Assembly: GCA_954871525.1 (NCBI GenBank)
Contig: OX940862.1
Coordinates: forward strand, 41,346,232 to 41,410,231
DNA: 64,000 bases
From: Parietaria judaica
Taxonomy: Eukaryota; Streptophyta; Magnoliopsida; Rosales; Urticaceae
Direction: 5' to 3'
Shown here: one piece after another, positions 1 through 10,223 of the stretch
Layout: every line of letters begins with the position of its first letter
Position numbering within the stretch: position 1 is the stretch's first letter
Made by a program: the position numbers and the translations under genes
The notes under the pieces: generated by a model
Told to the model about the DNA's origin: nothing
The model's database searches: none
Seen by the model: the letters and a program-made list of their open reading frames with translations, nothing else

Positions 1-780
1 TAAAGATGAATATTTCCTAAACGTATGCATCAATGAGATTTCCCAAACGTTTATGAGATAAACGTTCATCAGAGGGTTAAATGCTCAATCAATACAGAAA
101 TAACGTTCATAGAATTAAATACAAATTGAAATGGCAACGTTTCTGGATTGAATGCAAAACCAGTAACAATAACAAATCTATAAATTGGAAGCTCCTCGAC
201 CTTATTTCCACACACAGAAAATCATTTTGTAAGCTTCAAAGTCTCTGAGTTTCCACCTCCGTTTTCACTCTCTGCGAAACTCAAAATAGTCCTTTTCGAA
301 AATACCTGTTTTAGAACTTGCTTGTTCAGTTAGCCGTTGCATAGACGACGGTCACGCCGTTTTATCCTGGGAAATAAACACTATCCGGTAGAGGAGGCGA
401 ATCGCTTTAAGGAAAGCGTCTCAGACGTGACTCGGCTTTTTCTAGCTTAGTTTTGACAGAGAACATTACCGGAGATCCATCGCTAGAAGAAACTCCAATC
501 GCCGACGAATCTTTTAGGTGATCTCAATCTTAACCTTTCAAGGTTTATTTCTTCATAGTCATTCTCATAGAGAAATACTGTATTATCTAACATATTTCGA
601 CGTAATGAAAAAAAAAAATAGAAAAAAATGCAAATACAGAGGTAAACGTAAGAAAAAGTACACGACACTTGATAGAGTCCACGGTTCGCTTTGACCCTCG
701 TAGCTGCTAATTACAAAGCCAAACGCCCATGTCGTCATCATGGAATATTCCAACACAATATCATGGAATATTTATCAATG
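1..780. other. Intergenic DNA, LTR-like tract, no gene
   Basis: No supportable coding region is visible. The stretch from about 200 to 480 (pyrimidine-rich, then a passage around 360-450 containing GGGAAATAAACAC and AAGGAAAGCGTCTCAGACG) looks like the transcribed end of an old LTR, but I found no paired terminus or target duplication. The reading frames here are short and carry no recognisable domain. Confidence 0.4.
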
Positions 781-784
781 AAAT

Positions 785-2262
785 CGTAAATCCATGATCC
801 AACGAAAACAAAAGACAGCATATAGTTTTATTGTAAAATTTTATAACCATTACTTATATATTAACAGTCCCTTCTTTAATAGTAGTTTTATTTCAATAAA
901 TTTTATACATTAATTAATATTTAAATTACATAAAAAATGAATTATTTATTAATTCAGTACACGTATTTGTTGATGTGCAAATTCGTTCCATAAATTGGAA
1001 TTGTGAGGTCATTGATCAAATTTAAAGATTAAATTGTTTGACCTAAGTTTTAAATATATTAAATATTCAAACGAAATTGGGCCTGTGAAATACAAAGTCC
1101 AAAAGCCTCATTGGTCACTTGATCGTGTTCGGGCCCGAGCAGAATTAAAAGCCCAGAAGGCAAAATACTCGCCCGAGCAGAATAAGCACGAAAGAAGTCC
1201 GAACAGAGTTTCAAAGGAAGAATCCGAACAGAACTCAAAATCTCACTTCAAACACTTGGTTAAAACCAACATCCAAAGCTCCTCCCGAACTAATTGTCTC
1301 GAAGGGGATCCGAGCAGAAGAAGATGGACAAAACCCCTCGAGCAAAAAAGAGCTCTACGTTCAAGCACGAACAGACCTGGTCAGCCACTTCAATTCAAAC
1401 CTCCGAAGACCGACCAGAAAAACCGCCACGATCTGAATTCAAACCCCACGACGACCAGTCAAAGTCCACTACCACAAAAATCTCGAAAGACGTGGCCCCG
1501 TGTCAGCTCGGCAGCAAGTCAAGCCTCGAACTCGAAGCCACTACCAACGACTACCTCCAACGGGCAGAAGCCAGACGCCTATAAAGGCAAGAAGACAACC
1601 CTTCTACAAGCACGCAAGCATCCACAATTGAGAGAAAAGAGTCTTGAGAGTTCATATCTTCAGAGTGTTTTTTCTTTCATTTTCGATCGGTCAGGAATTG
1701 GCTTGTGGTTCTAATTGATCAATCCTTCTAAAGCAATAAACGTACAGAGGACGTTGTCAACTACCGCATTGGGACGAACCTCTCTAAAAAACTCTGGTGT
1801 TTTGGTTGTTTACTTCGTTCTCCAATTTCGTGTGTCATCGTTGATAGTATTGACGACGCGGAGGTCAGGATCCACAATAATCTTAGCACATTCGAATCGA
1901 AATCCCATTCGCAACATCCTTGACTGTTGGCGTGCGAAACCACGTCAACAGTATTATTGGAAAACGATTAAATTAAAAACAATTTTAAATATGTTTTCTT
2001 AATTACAAAATAAAATATAAAACATATAGCTTCCTGTTACTCTTGGGTTTGTTTTTCATCTTCTTAAGCATTTAAAAAAAAAAACACTTAAAATTATAAA
2101 ATCGTAAATATTTTATTTTCGTTTCCAAGTTAATATACACTTCTACTTTTAAAGTTTTTTTTTGGTCATTTTGGTAATTTTATGTACTAAAAATCACATG
2201 TTCAATTGATGAAAAATAACCCAAAAATTAATAATGTGGAAGGGTTTATTCCTTAAGATGTT
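785..2262 (+). repeat. Direct repeat copy 1, interrupted by a solo LTR
   Basis: Once the LTR at 968-1950 is removed, this AT-rich segment reads continuously and matches 2355-2874 over roughly 500 bp. Shared landmarks include CATTACTTATATATTAACAG (about 850 and 2414), TACTCTTGGGTTTG (about 2039 and 2669) and AAGGGTTTA near the end. The two copies lie back to back, so this is a local tandem duplication older than the LTR insertion. Confidence 0.8.
968..1950 (+). mobile_element. Solo LTR (983 bp) with GTATT target duplication
   Basis: The element begins TGTTGATGTG and ends CACGTCAACA, so it has TG...CA termini within a 6-bp inverted repeat. It is flanked by GTATT at 963-967 and 1951-1955. A promoter-like CCTATAAAGGC lies near 1577 and AATAAA near 1732, the expected U3 to R order for plus-strand orientation. 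There is no internal domain, so this is a solo LTR left by recombination between two LTRs. The duplicated copy of the flank at 2539-2543 has a single GTATT and no insert, which is the empty site. The 226-codon open frame at 1034-1714 lies inside the LTR and is not a gene. Family is unassigned, probably Ty3/gypsy. Confidence 0.9.
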
Positions 2263-2354
2263 TTAAATTGGAAAAAGTTTAAAATTATGCATTTTTTAAT
2301 ATAAGTTTAAAAATTGAAGTATGATTTTTTTAAGCCATTTTTGAAAGTTTCCCA

Positions 2355-2874
2355 TCGTATATCCATGATCGAACTAAAACAAAATACACCTGGTAGTTTT
2401 ATTGTGAAACTTTTATAACCATTACTTATATATTAACAGTCCCTTCTTTAATAGTAGTATTATTTGAAAAAAAAATTCTACATTAATTAATATTTAAATT
2501 GCATAAACAAAATTAATTATTTTATTGATTCAATACACGTATTATTGGAAAACATTAAATGAAAAACAAAAGAAAACCAAAAAAATATTGCAACATAATT
2601 TTAAATATGTTTTCTTAATTAAAAAATAAAATATAAAACATAAAACATAAAACATAAATCTTACTGTTACTCTTGGGTTTGTTTTTCATCTTCTTAAGCA
2701 AAAAAAAAAAAAAAAACTTAAAATTGTTTTGTATTTTCGTTTCCAAGTTTAAGATTCACTTCTACGTTTAATTTTTTTTTGGTCATTTTTGTAATTTTAT
2801 GTACTAAAAATCACATGTTCATTGATGGACAATAACCCAAGAAAAATTAATGTGAAAGGGTTTACTCCTTAAGA
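2355..2874 (+). repeat. Direct repeat copy 2, carrying the empty LTR site
   Basis: This is the second copy of the segment at 785-2262. It runs straight through ACACGTATTATTGG at about 2535-2548, where copy 1 carries the 983-bp LTR. Differences are scattered substitutions and small indels, including a lengthened poly(A) tract near 2701. Confidence 0.8.
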
Positions 2875-4430
2875 CCGGGTTTGGGTGCCCACACGGGCCG
2901 ACAGTAATTAATATGATTACTTAAATACTTTACAGGCTTCGAGGGAAACCCTAAGTCTATAAATATGAGGCTTAAGGTTAAACCTCATTTACGCAATTAA
3001 ACAATCAGAATAACAGAGAAACCCTTGCTCCATCTCTCCCCTTTGTCTAGCCGCGCTGCCAACAAGATCCTCCTCGGGATTAGCGTCGTCGCTTTTAAGG
3101 TCAGATTTCGTCAAATCCCTCCTCAACACTACTCATGACATTTTATCCTAAAAACGACGTAAAATGGAGGCAAGGAAATTCGTTGACTATTGGTCAACGA
3201 GGGAGCAGGCTCGAAGAGGTCCAACCCACGACGAAGGTCCAATCCTCGATGAAGAAACCTCGATGGAGATCCTCGATGAAGATCCCTCGAGGAAGAGTTC
3301 ATGAAGAAGAAGCCCATCACAAGACCCCATCGAATTAAATAAGAGAAGAAGTCAGAATCGCACGAATAAAGGAGAATAAGTTAATCAAGTGAGGAAACCG
3401 TGGAAGAATCAGCATTTTCAAGGAAGTTCAACAACAATCAAAGCGAGAAGAGAGGAAAACCTAGCAAACAAACGGCGAGATTTGAGGAACCAGAAGGGAA
3501 ACGGATTAGAGAAATCCTAAGCCTATAAATACACATGTAAACCTCCTTAGAGAAGGATCCCGAAAATCATCCCGTGAGTAATCTTAGAGAGAAATAGTGA
3601 ATTCTTGAGTTCTCAATTGCTAAAGTCTGTAGTGATTCGAGAGCTTGAGATCAGAAAAGAGTCAAAAGAGTCATAAGAGTCATTGTAATCCAGTCCTTCA
3701 CTTGTCCAAGCTACCAAACGGAAGAAACCGAGTCCTCATCGGAAATATAATAAATCAAAGATATTCACATATTCATATTATTTGTGTTCTTTTGTGATTA
3801 TCTTTGTGATTGAAGAGGGTGGTGCAAATCGCCCTCAACAGTCGCGTAAGACTCCACCGTGGAATTACTATTTCTTGTCATATCTCCACCGTAGTTTAGG
3901 ATTAATATCGTTATATAAATTATTATCGTTTATTTTTATATAGTCGTATTTTATTAAGTAATTTAGGTCATAGAATAAATAAATTGAGTTGTTATTTTTT
4001 ATTATGTTGTTTAAAAATTTTATTATGTTATTAGGGTATTTTAATTTTGTTAAAGGGTTTATTTAGTCGGGCCCGGTCCGACCCATTAGGTTGTAATCAT
4101 GCTCTATCTAAGAGAGCTAAAGCTAAAGAAAAAACGAGCAAATAAACATTCAAAAAACTTAATCTCTAAAAGATCGGGTTTGTGAGTATTGGCCTAGATT
4201 TTCGATATTCTCATTCCAAATTTATCGATCTTCAAACACACACGTATCTTCAATGAGTATAAATAGTTTGAAATAACACAAACTGCTACATGGCCACATA
4301 CTACGTCACATCTCTTACAACTAAGCGACTACGTGAAAATAAGACAAACAAACGAATTAAATAAAAGGACTGAAGCAACTAATTAATTAAATTAACTAAC
4401 ACATCCTACCCCCAAATCGATTCGACGGTG
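2875..4430. other. Old LTR-type repeats around a nested solo LTR
   Basis: The flanks of the solo LTR at 3093-3840 themselves look like retroelement sequence. A TATA-like CTATAAATATGAGG near 2958 is followed by a pyrimidine-rich passage and GATCCTCCTCGGGAT. After the LTR the text resumes at GTCGCGTAAGACTCC. From 4070 to 4430 lies further LTR-like text. No coding region is supported. Confidence 0.45.
3093..3840 (+). mobile_element. Solo LTR of the 15-kb Tat element's family, sense orientation
   Basis: The left end reads TTTTAAGGTCAGATTTCG (first bases mutated from TG) and the right end reads ATCGCCCTCAACA. Both match, in sense orientation, the ends of the LTRs of the large Tat element (TGTTAAGGTCAGATTTGG ... 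ATCGCCCTCTACA when that element is read on its own strand). The target duplication GTCGC is present at 3088-3092 and 3841-3845. A TATA box (CTATAAATAC) lies near 3525. No internal region survives. Length 748 bp. Confidence 0.85.
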
Positions 4431-4707
4431 CGAGCATGTAAGCCGCCGTGGTGCTCGACGGCGCAGCACACACATGGCGGTGTCTCTGGTGTTCACGCTC
4501 GGCACCAACAAAGGAAACACGGTCGAGCTGCTGGGAACCAGCCGGCAATTAAAGCGCGTCCGCGGGAGGGCCCTGTCATAGGCAGACGGACCAGTTCCGT
4601 TTCTCTAGAGGTTACGTTACCTTCGAGAAGTTCTCTATGGACATCGTTAGGCTCTACTCCGTAATATTCGCGGCAACGTCATGGTTCGCCATCATCGTGG
4701 ACTAGTT
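4428..4707 (+). other. GC-rich possible exon remnant, function unknown
   Basis: This is a GC-rich island in AT-rich DNA, with two overlapping open frames. One frame (about 4577-4707) ends in a stretch containing FEKFSMDIVRLYSVIFAATS, which has a hydrophobic C-terminal run resembling a transmembrane tail, followed by a TAG stop. I do not recognise the family and see no convincing splice partner upstream. It may be the last exon of a decayed gene. Confidence 0.2.
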
Positions 4708-5120
4708 AATTTGCTACTTGTTTGATGAATTTTGTATGGCTAAAGTCAACGCACGTTTACTTAATTTGTATTATGAAATAATATTGCGTTGATTTAACAT
4801 ATAATAAAGATTAATTTATTGCGGTATATACCGTACACACATGACACATCGTTATCGGTTAATTCGTACAATATGATCGGCAAAAATACTTATTGGTATT
4901 GTAAGGAATTCATATATCAGACGGCTACCTCATCGATCAACTTGACGATACAGTCGTTTGAACATTAATTCATACTTCATAGTTATTATTGAAGATATAT
5001 TATACTAATTTTCTAGGAAAGATAAGATATTAATGGACAAGGAATTATTTTGTTCATTGTTAATTGTAAAAATAAAGGTGAAAAAAACAAGAGATGCATA
5101 AGCTAAATAAAACATTTGAC

Positions 5121-6728
5121 TTATAAGAAGTTAATAATTGGCACGAAGAGTACAATTATTATTAGCTGAAGAAATGATGAAGATCCAGAAACACTAGAAC
5201 GAGTCGCGGAGTTCAAGACGGGTCGGATCCTTGGCGTTCCGGTCGTACCTCCCGACCTGACAGCCGGAGAGGCTGTTGGTGACAACGTTTGAGTTCCTTC
5301 GGATTGTGGTGAAGGCGATAGAGCTGATGCTTTGGAAGCTGCTTAGCATCAAATTTGTCGGTTAATAATCATGATAATTAAATTTGAATGCTTCTGAAAC
5401 CCATAACTGATAAGTGATAATTAAATCATAAATAAGTTGGCTTATTTGTTAATTAAAGCATTGCTAATTTTATATAGTTATACAAACATATATATATATG
5501 GGGATTCATAATTTCTGAATTGCATATCTTTTATCAACAATATATTTATGGTTCTATAAATCAGAATTTTAGTGTTTTTTTAAAGGATGTATTAATAATA
5601 AATAATATGGTCCGTAGCCAACTAGCCATACATAGATATCTATATGTTACAGGAAAACAAAATCCTCGAGCTTTTATTTCAAAAAAGTGATTAGTAATAT
5701 TAAATCATGAAATAAATTGGCTTATTAATCTCATAATTTCATTGAAGCAATGCTAACTTTCAAAGGCATGTTATTTCGGAATTTCCTAATTAGTTAGTTA
5801 TATCTTTTATCCGGCATATAATTTCCCATTCTAAAGAAAAAAGAACCGGCCGTTTTTGGTCCAATTTTTTATTCATAAGAACAATTTCAATAATAATTAA
5901 TATGGACCGACAAATAAATATATTATTGTCCATAATAGAGTTTTCTGAATTTTTTGATCTCGTATCCTTCATATATATAATCCGGTTTAATTACCTCGTG
6001 GACTCAAAGGAGAAAAAGCTGTTGGACTGGGTCCCAGTGAGTCAGGACCTGAAATTTAAAACCATTCTATATATTAAACACATTATTTAATTAAATCATA
6101 AATAAGTAAATTTAACATGAGCATGAGCTTAAAGATCAGAAGCATAAATTTAACGTGAAACATCAAATTAATTAATGTACCTGGAGCTGGAAGTGGAGAA
6201 CCAGCAGCTGAAAAAAGAATAAAGAATAGAAATTGAGAAATTAAACAGGCAAAAATAAATAAATCAAATTAATTGACCAACATTCTCATCTAAATTTGTT
6301 TCATCTTGTACTTTATTCTTCAAAATTATGTTTTATAAAAATTCAAATTGAATTACTATAATGTTTTAAGTAATCAGCGGAGTACATTTGCACTGTATGG
6401 GGACGCCGCCGTCCATGTTGCAGGCTCTCGGCAGCGAAAGCGCGAGGCTTCGGTTGATCGGCAGTTGGAAAGGCACGTTGGCCGTTATGAGAAGGCACGC
6501 GCAGTCGACACCGCCAGCCATGAGGTCCTTAAGAGCACCACAGCAGCTCGTCGTGGGTGAGGCCCCGTTGCTACTGCTGCCCGTGATGAAGTTCATGCAA
6601 GGTGTGAAGCTCGTCACCATCGACGCCGTGCACGCTGTTGATATCTGCCCCTTCGCCGGCCCCAAGACACTGGTCAGAGCGATAACGAAGACGACAACAT
6701 AGACTCTCGAAGACCCCAGCGCCTCCAT
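5121..6728 (-). CDS. GPI-anchored non-specific lipid-transfer protein (LTPG type), 3 exons
   Basis: Predicted exons on the minus strand are 6728-6386, 6207-6181 and 5338-5121, all with GT/AG borders and phase 1 at both junctions, giving 195 codons. The protein starts MEALGSS and has a hydrophobic signal peptide ending near AKG-Q. An eight-cysteine module follows, with the order C, C, CC, CxC, C, C (for example SCCGAL and DCACLL), which in nsLTPs forms four disulfides around a lipid tunnel. A Ser/Pro/Thr-rich linker encoded by the 27-bp exon 2 and exon 3 leads to a hydrophobic C-terminal tail (LQLIIIVLFVPIINFL), typical of a GPI-attachment signal. It would act at the plasma membrane and cell wall in lipid or cuticle export or defence. 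The ATG at 6728 is the first in frame. The neighbour at 7609 is a divergently transcribed relative. Exon choice is inferred from sequence only. Confidence 0.88.
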
Positions 6729-6786
6729 GAACTTATTGTGTAATTTTTTTAACAATTTTAATTTGTAATTACGTTTGGGATAAGAG

Positions 6787-6793
6787 ATTTATA
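6787..6793 (-). promoter_or_regulatory. TATA box of the minus-strand LTPG gene
   Basis: On the minus strand the sequence reads CACTATAAATCTC, ending about 59 bp upstream of the ATG at 6728. This spacing gives a short 5' UTR of about 30 nt. Confidence 0.6.
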
Positions 6794-7513
6794 GTGAAAT
6801 CAAATGTGGATTGAATTGAAGTGGTATTTTTGGAGTTCAACTACTCTAACTACTATTAACTATTAAACTAATTAATATTAGCAACCACGGTATCTTTTCT
6901 TTTGAGTTTCGGATTAGGTGTGTTTTTGGCAATGTTAGCTATAACTATAAACAGATTAAATATTCTATGAAATATAAACGTCAGAATATACTCAAAATTG
7001 ATGCAGCGGGTGCTCCGAGAATACGATTCGTGCTCAAGTCTTAATCAAAGACCCTTCGTTGATCTACTGATTTGTGCTAGCGTTACTAGATTTTTAAAGC
7101 CTTAATGATAAGTGTGAAGAACATGAAATCGAAAAAAGAAAAAACTTAAAAAAATTCAAATTATAATAATCCCAAGTGTGCATAGATGGTTACACAGTAT
7201 TCGCAAAATTTTAGGTCGAGAACTGCTCGGTTTGTAAGCAAATTTTCTGACTTAATAGTAGTTACGTTCAAAATTTGTAAAATCCGACGAAAAATCAAGA
7301 CGAAACTCAACCGTACTAAACAACTTAAGCGTTAACTATTAATAATTTCATTGCTCCATTACAAAATTTCATTCAATTCGAAATTTGCCAAACATCCACT
7401 AAGCAATTATTATGCTAATCTAATTAAATTAGTGATTGAACAAATCATTATTCTATTCCAAGTAGGTCAACTACATAAACCAACATTCCTCGTCGCGATC
7501 CTAACAAACCACG
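6794..7513. promoter_or_regulatory. Shared intergenic region between divergent LTPG genes
   Basis: About 0.9 kb of AT-rich DNA separates the two start codons (6728 and 7609). It holds the promoter of each gene and no open frame of note. No long repeats or transposon ends are visible, in contrast with the rest of the window. Confidence 0.5.
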
Positions 7514-7520
7514 CTATATG
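7514..7520 (+). promoter_or_regulatory. Possible TATA box of the plus-strand LTPG gene
   Basis: CTATATGA within ACGCTATATGAACTCC lies about 90 bp upstream of the ATG at 7609. It is the only TATA-like element at a plausible distance. The assignment is tentative. Confidence 0.35.
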
Positions 7521-7608
7521 AACTCCTATTCATTCTCAATCCATACGGTCACAAAAACTAAAATAGATATTCAAAACTCAGTACAAATACCCATCAATCC
7601 GATCATCA

Positions 7609-8516
7609 ATGGCCTACGTAAGGGTTGAGCTCGTCGTAGCCGTGGCCCTCGTGGCGGTGCTACTTGGGCGAGCTGCAGCGCAGCCGGGCTGCACCAGCGC
7701 GCTCATGAACCTTGCCCCGTGCTTGAACTACATCACCGGGAACTCATCGTCGCCTTCACCAGCGTGCTGCTCGCAGCTCAACGGTGTCGTTCAGACGTCG
7801 CCGCAGTGCCTCTGCTCCGCGCTCAACGGAGGAGCGACGTCGATCGGTATCGTGGTCAACCAAACGCTCGCGCTTTCGCTCCCCGGGGCTTGCCAAGTCA
7901 GCACGCCGCCTCTTAGCGCCTGCCAAGGTAGGTCCAAACTACATGGATTATATATTATCATATTAATAAGCGTGGACATACAAGACTGAAGTCCACGCTT
8001 TTTTTTCAAACTCTTAAAAACGTTCAATTTTTTATTTTATTTTTCAAAATATTTATTTATTTCAATTTGTTCAAATCTTTTTTTTCCAACATTGTTAGCC
8101 TACCTAAGTTTAACGTGAGCTCGTCTCAAGTTTACTAATTACAAAGCAATGAGTGAAAACGATTCAAAGCCATCAAGCTAACGTGATAGGACGATGACTC
8201 AGGCGCAAATGCACCGACGGCTTCGACAAGTCCGCCTCAAAGTTCTCCGGCAGATACACCAGAAGCCGCACTCACTCCCGCAGACTCAGACGTTCCAATG
8301 GGTACAATATATTACTAATACCATTCTCGTATAATATCCTGCTTCATTTCTTCAGAGATGAAATCAGCCACAATAATACTGTGCTATGTAGGAGGAGGAT
8401 CAAAGACGGTTCCAACAGACGGGCCAGCGGTCGGTGGCGGTGTCAGAGCTTCGGTGCCTCTGGTGCTTTTCCTCCACATTGCTCTGTCATGTTCTTCACT
8501 CATCACCTATTTTTGA
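7609..8516 (+). CDS. GPI-anchored non-specific lipid-transfer protein (LTPG type), 3 exons
   Basis: Predicted exons are 7609-7927, 8203-8301 and 8392-8516, with GT/AG borders and phase 1 at each junction, giving 180 codons and a TGA stop. The N-terminus MAYVRVELVVAVALVAVLLG is a signal peptide ending before QPGC. The eight-cysteine lipid-transfer module follows, with ACCSQL and QCLCSAL as the CC and CxC pairs and the family signature TLALSLPGAC. Exon 2 encodes an Ala/Pro/Ser/Thr-rich linker (PTASTSPPQSSPADTPEA) and exon 3 ends in a hydrophobic tail (PLVLFLHIALSCSSLITYF) that suits GPI anchoring. Two N-glycosylation sites (NSS, NQT) are present. It resembles the Arabidopsis At3g22600/At2g48130 type. 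If intron 1 were unspliced, translation would stop at 7987. Confidence 0.9.
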
Positions 8517-8783
8517 GTCCCTTGGCTTGTGTGATCAGTCGTATGATTTAGTTCTTGATTTATTGTGTTGTCGTTTGGTTCTCTGTTTTTTCTTTTCCTG
8601 AATAGAAAAACGACAGTCGTTTCAAGTACGGAATCTTACTTGTGTATCAATCAAGAAAACATGGTTCATACATCATACTACGGCAACCAAACTCAAGTTA
8701 AAATGGAGCTCGAAATTCTGCAAGCGTTGTTGAGATGTCTAAACAGAATTTATAAACTTGAAATCAATTTGCTTTTAGGCAAC

Positions 8784-9484
8784 TGTAGAGGGCGATTTTT
8801 ACCGCCGTGCAGTCACAAAGATAATCGATAATAATGAATAATTATGGATAATGCGAATATCTCTGATTTATTATGATTCCGAGAGGACCCGGTTTCTTCC
8901 GTTTGATAGCTCGGACAATCGAAGATTACACACTCTAACCCTTGGGAAATCGAGAATACTATGAATAAGCAAACTCGAAGACTCAAGGATTTATTCTCTC
9001 AAACTCTCGATAGTAATGGATACTGAGTACTGGATACTGAATACTGAATGCCTTTATGCTAAGTTTACATTCGTATTTATAGGTTTGAGGGTCTTCTAGA
9101 ATATTCCTCAAATCTTGCTAGGGTTTCCTCCTGAATCGCTATGATCGTGGCTGACTCCCTTATCTTGCGTTGGATATCCCACGAAATCTTTAACCGAATA
9201 AACCAATCTTCCCTTCTTTCTCGCGATCTCGAATGAGTTCCTCTTTTAATGCGATTAGGCTTTCCCGAAGAGCTTTCTTCGATAAACTTCCCTTTGCGCG
9301 CGAGGTGTTGGGCCGGCTCTGTCAAGTGATGACTTCTCGTGGGCTTCGCTTGCTGGGCCTCACTTCTTCTATTCCTTGATGGGCTTGGATTATTTAGGCG
9401 ATCTTCCTCTTGTTTTATGTCGTTTATTTCACAAACGACAAAGGGTAGTGTTAAGGAGAGATTTGACCAAATCTGACCTTAACA
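8784..9484 (-). mobile_element. Solo LTR of the Tat element's family, antisense orientation
   Basis: It begins TGTAGAGGGCGATTTTTACC and ends ATCTGACCTTAACA, matching the two LTRs of the large element in the same plus-strand reading direction. The 5-bp target duplication GCAAC is at 8779-8783 and 9485-9489. Length is 701 bp with no internal region. It sits under 300 bp past the stop of the plus-strand LTPG gene and might affect its 3' end. Confidence 0.9.
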
Positions 9485-9489
9485 GCAAC

Positions 9490-9758
9490 CAAACTCAAGT
9501 TAAAATACTCCCCGTCTAAAAAAAATTGAACTTGAACTTGAAGTCGATGTAAACGAACTTGAAGTCGGAGAAACTATGCAGAGTCGGCCCAAGTATTTGG
9601 AAGTTTGGGCCATAGACCAAGCCTCTACTTAGCAGAAGGATCACCAAAATTTGGTTTTTGTATTTTTAGTATTTTAAACCCCAAACTTGAGTGTATAACA
9701 ATTTGTAATTTTTTAGAAACTTGAAATTGCCTTTATCCAAGTTCAACCCCACATTCAA

Positions 9759-9794
<36 letters not shown>

Positions 9795-10184
9795 CACATT
9801 TGTTTATTCCGAAGAATTGATCAAATCCCTATTTAATACAGTTTTTTTTTTGCTGTATAAAAGTATTTATTGATACGTGTTATGGCAAGACTTTTAACTT
9901 TCACAAGTAAAAATCAGGGATACAACCACACTTTAAAACCGTAGTTTAAAAGTTTCGACCACACTTCTTATGTGTGGTTGAATTTTTCATAGTACTAAGT
10001 TTAAACCATGGATATTATCCGTGGTCGGAAGTGGGATTCCACTGAATATTATCATTATCATGGGCAAAATATGAATTAAAGTGATATAAATAAGAGTTCT
10101 TTATTTCAAATATAGATAATTATTTAATTTTCTTTTTGTGTTATATTTAATATTGTAAATAATAACTCAGTTTTTAATGCTTCT
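9490..10184. other. Intergenic DNA with a TA microsatellite
   Basis: No gene is visible. A (TA)n run lies at about 9761-9790. A GCAACCAAACTCAAGTTAAAAT string at 9485-9506 repeats one at about 8684-8705 on the other side of the solo LTR. Around 9920-10030 are short inverted pieces of TTTAAACC/GGTTTAAA type, possibly an old MITE. Confidence 0.4.
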
Positions 10185-10199
10185 GACTCTTTTAACTTT
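10185..10199. repeat. Target-site duplication, left copy, of the LINE
   Basis: GACTCTTTTAACTTT at 10185-10199 is repeated exactly at 16357-16371. The T run at 10197-10206 that follows is the poly(A) tail of the minus-strand element. Confidence 0.85.
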
Positions 10200-10223
10200 T
10201 TTTTTTAGGAAAAAAGAACTTCA

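Noticed and set aside
1034..1714. 226-codon open frame
   Set aside because: It lies wholly inside the 968-1950 solo LTR, has low-complexity composition and no domain.
6729..6755. Start nine codons upstream for the minus-strand LTPG
   Set aside because: The upstream codon is TTG, not ATG. The ATG at 6728 begins a normal signal peptide.
7609..7989. Single-exon 126-codon reading of the LTPG gene
   Set aside because: It reads through a clear splice donor at 7928 and would lose the linker and GPI-anchor tail encoded by in-frame exons 2 and 3.
9880..10030. Possible MITE with TTTAAACC/GGTTTAAA ends
   Set aside because: The inverted pieces are short and no target duplication could be matched.
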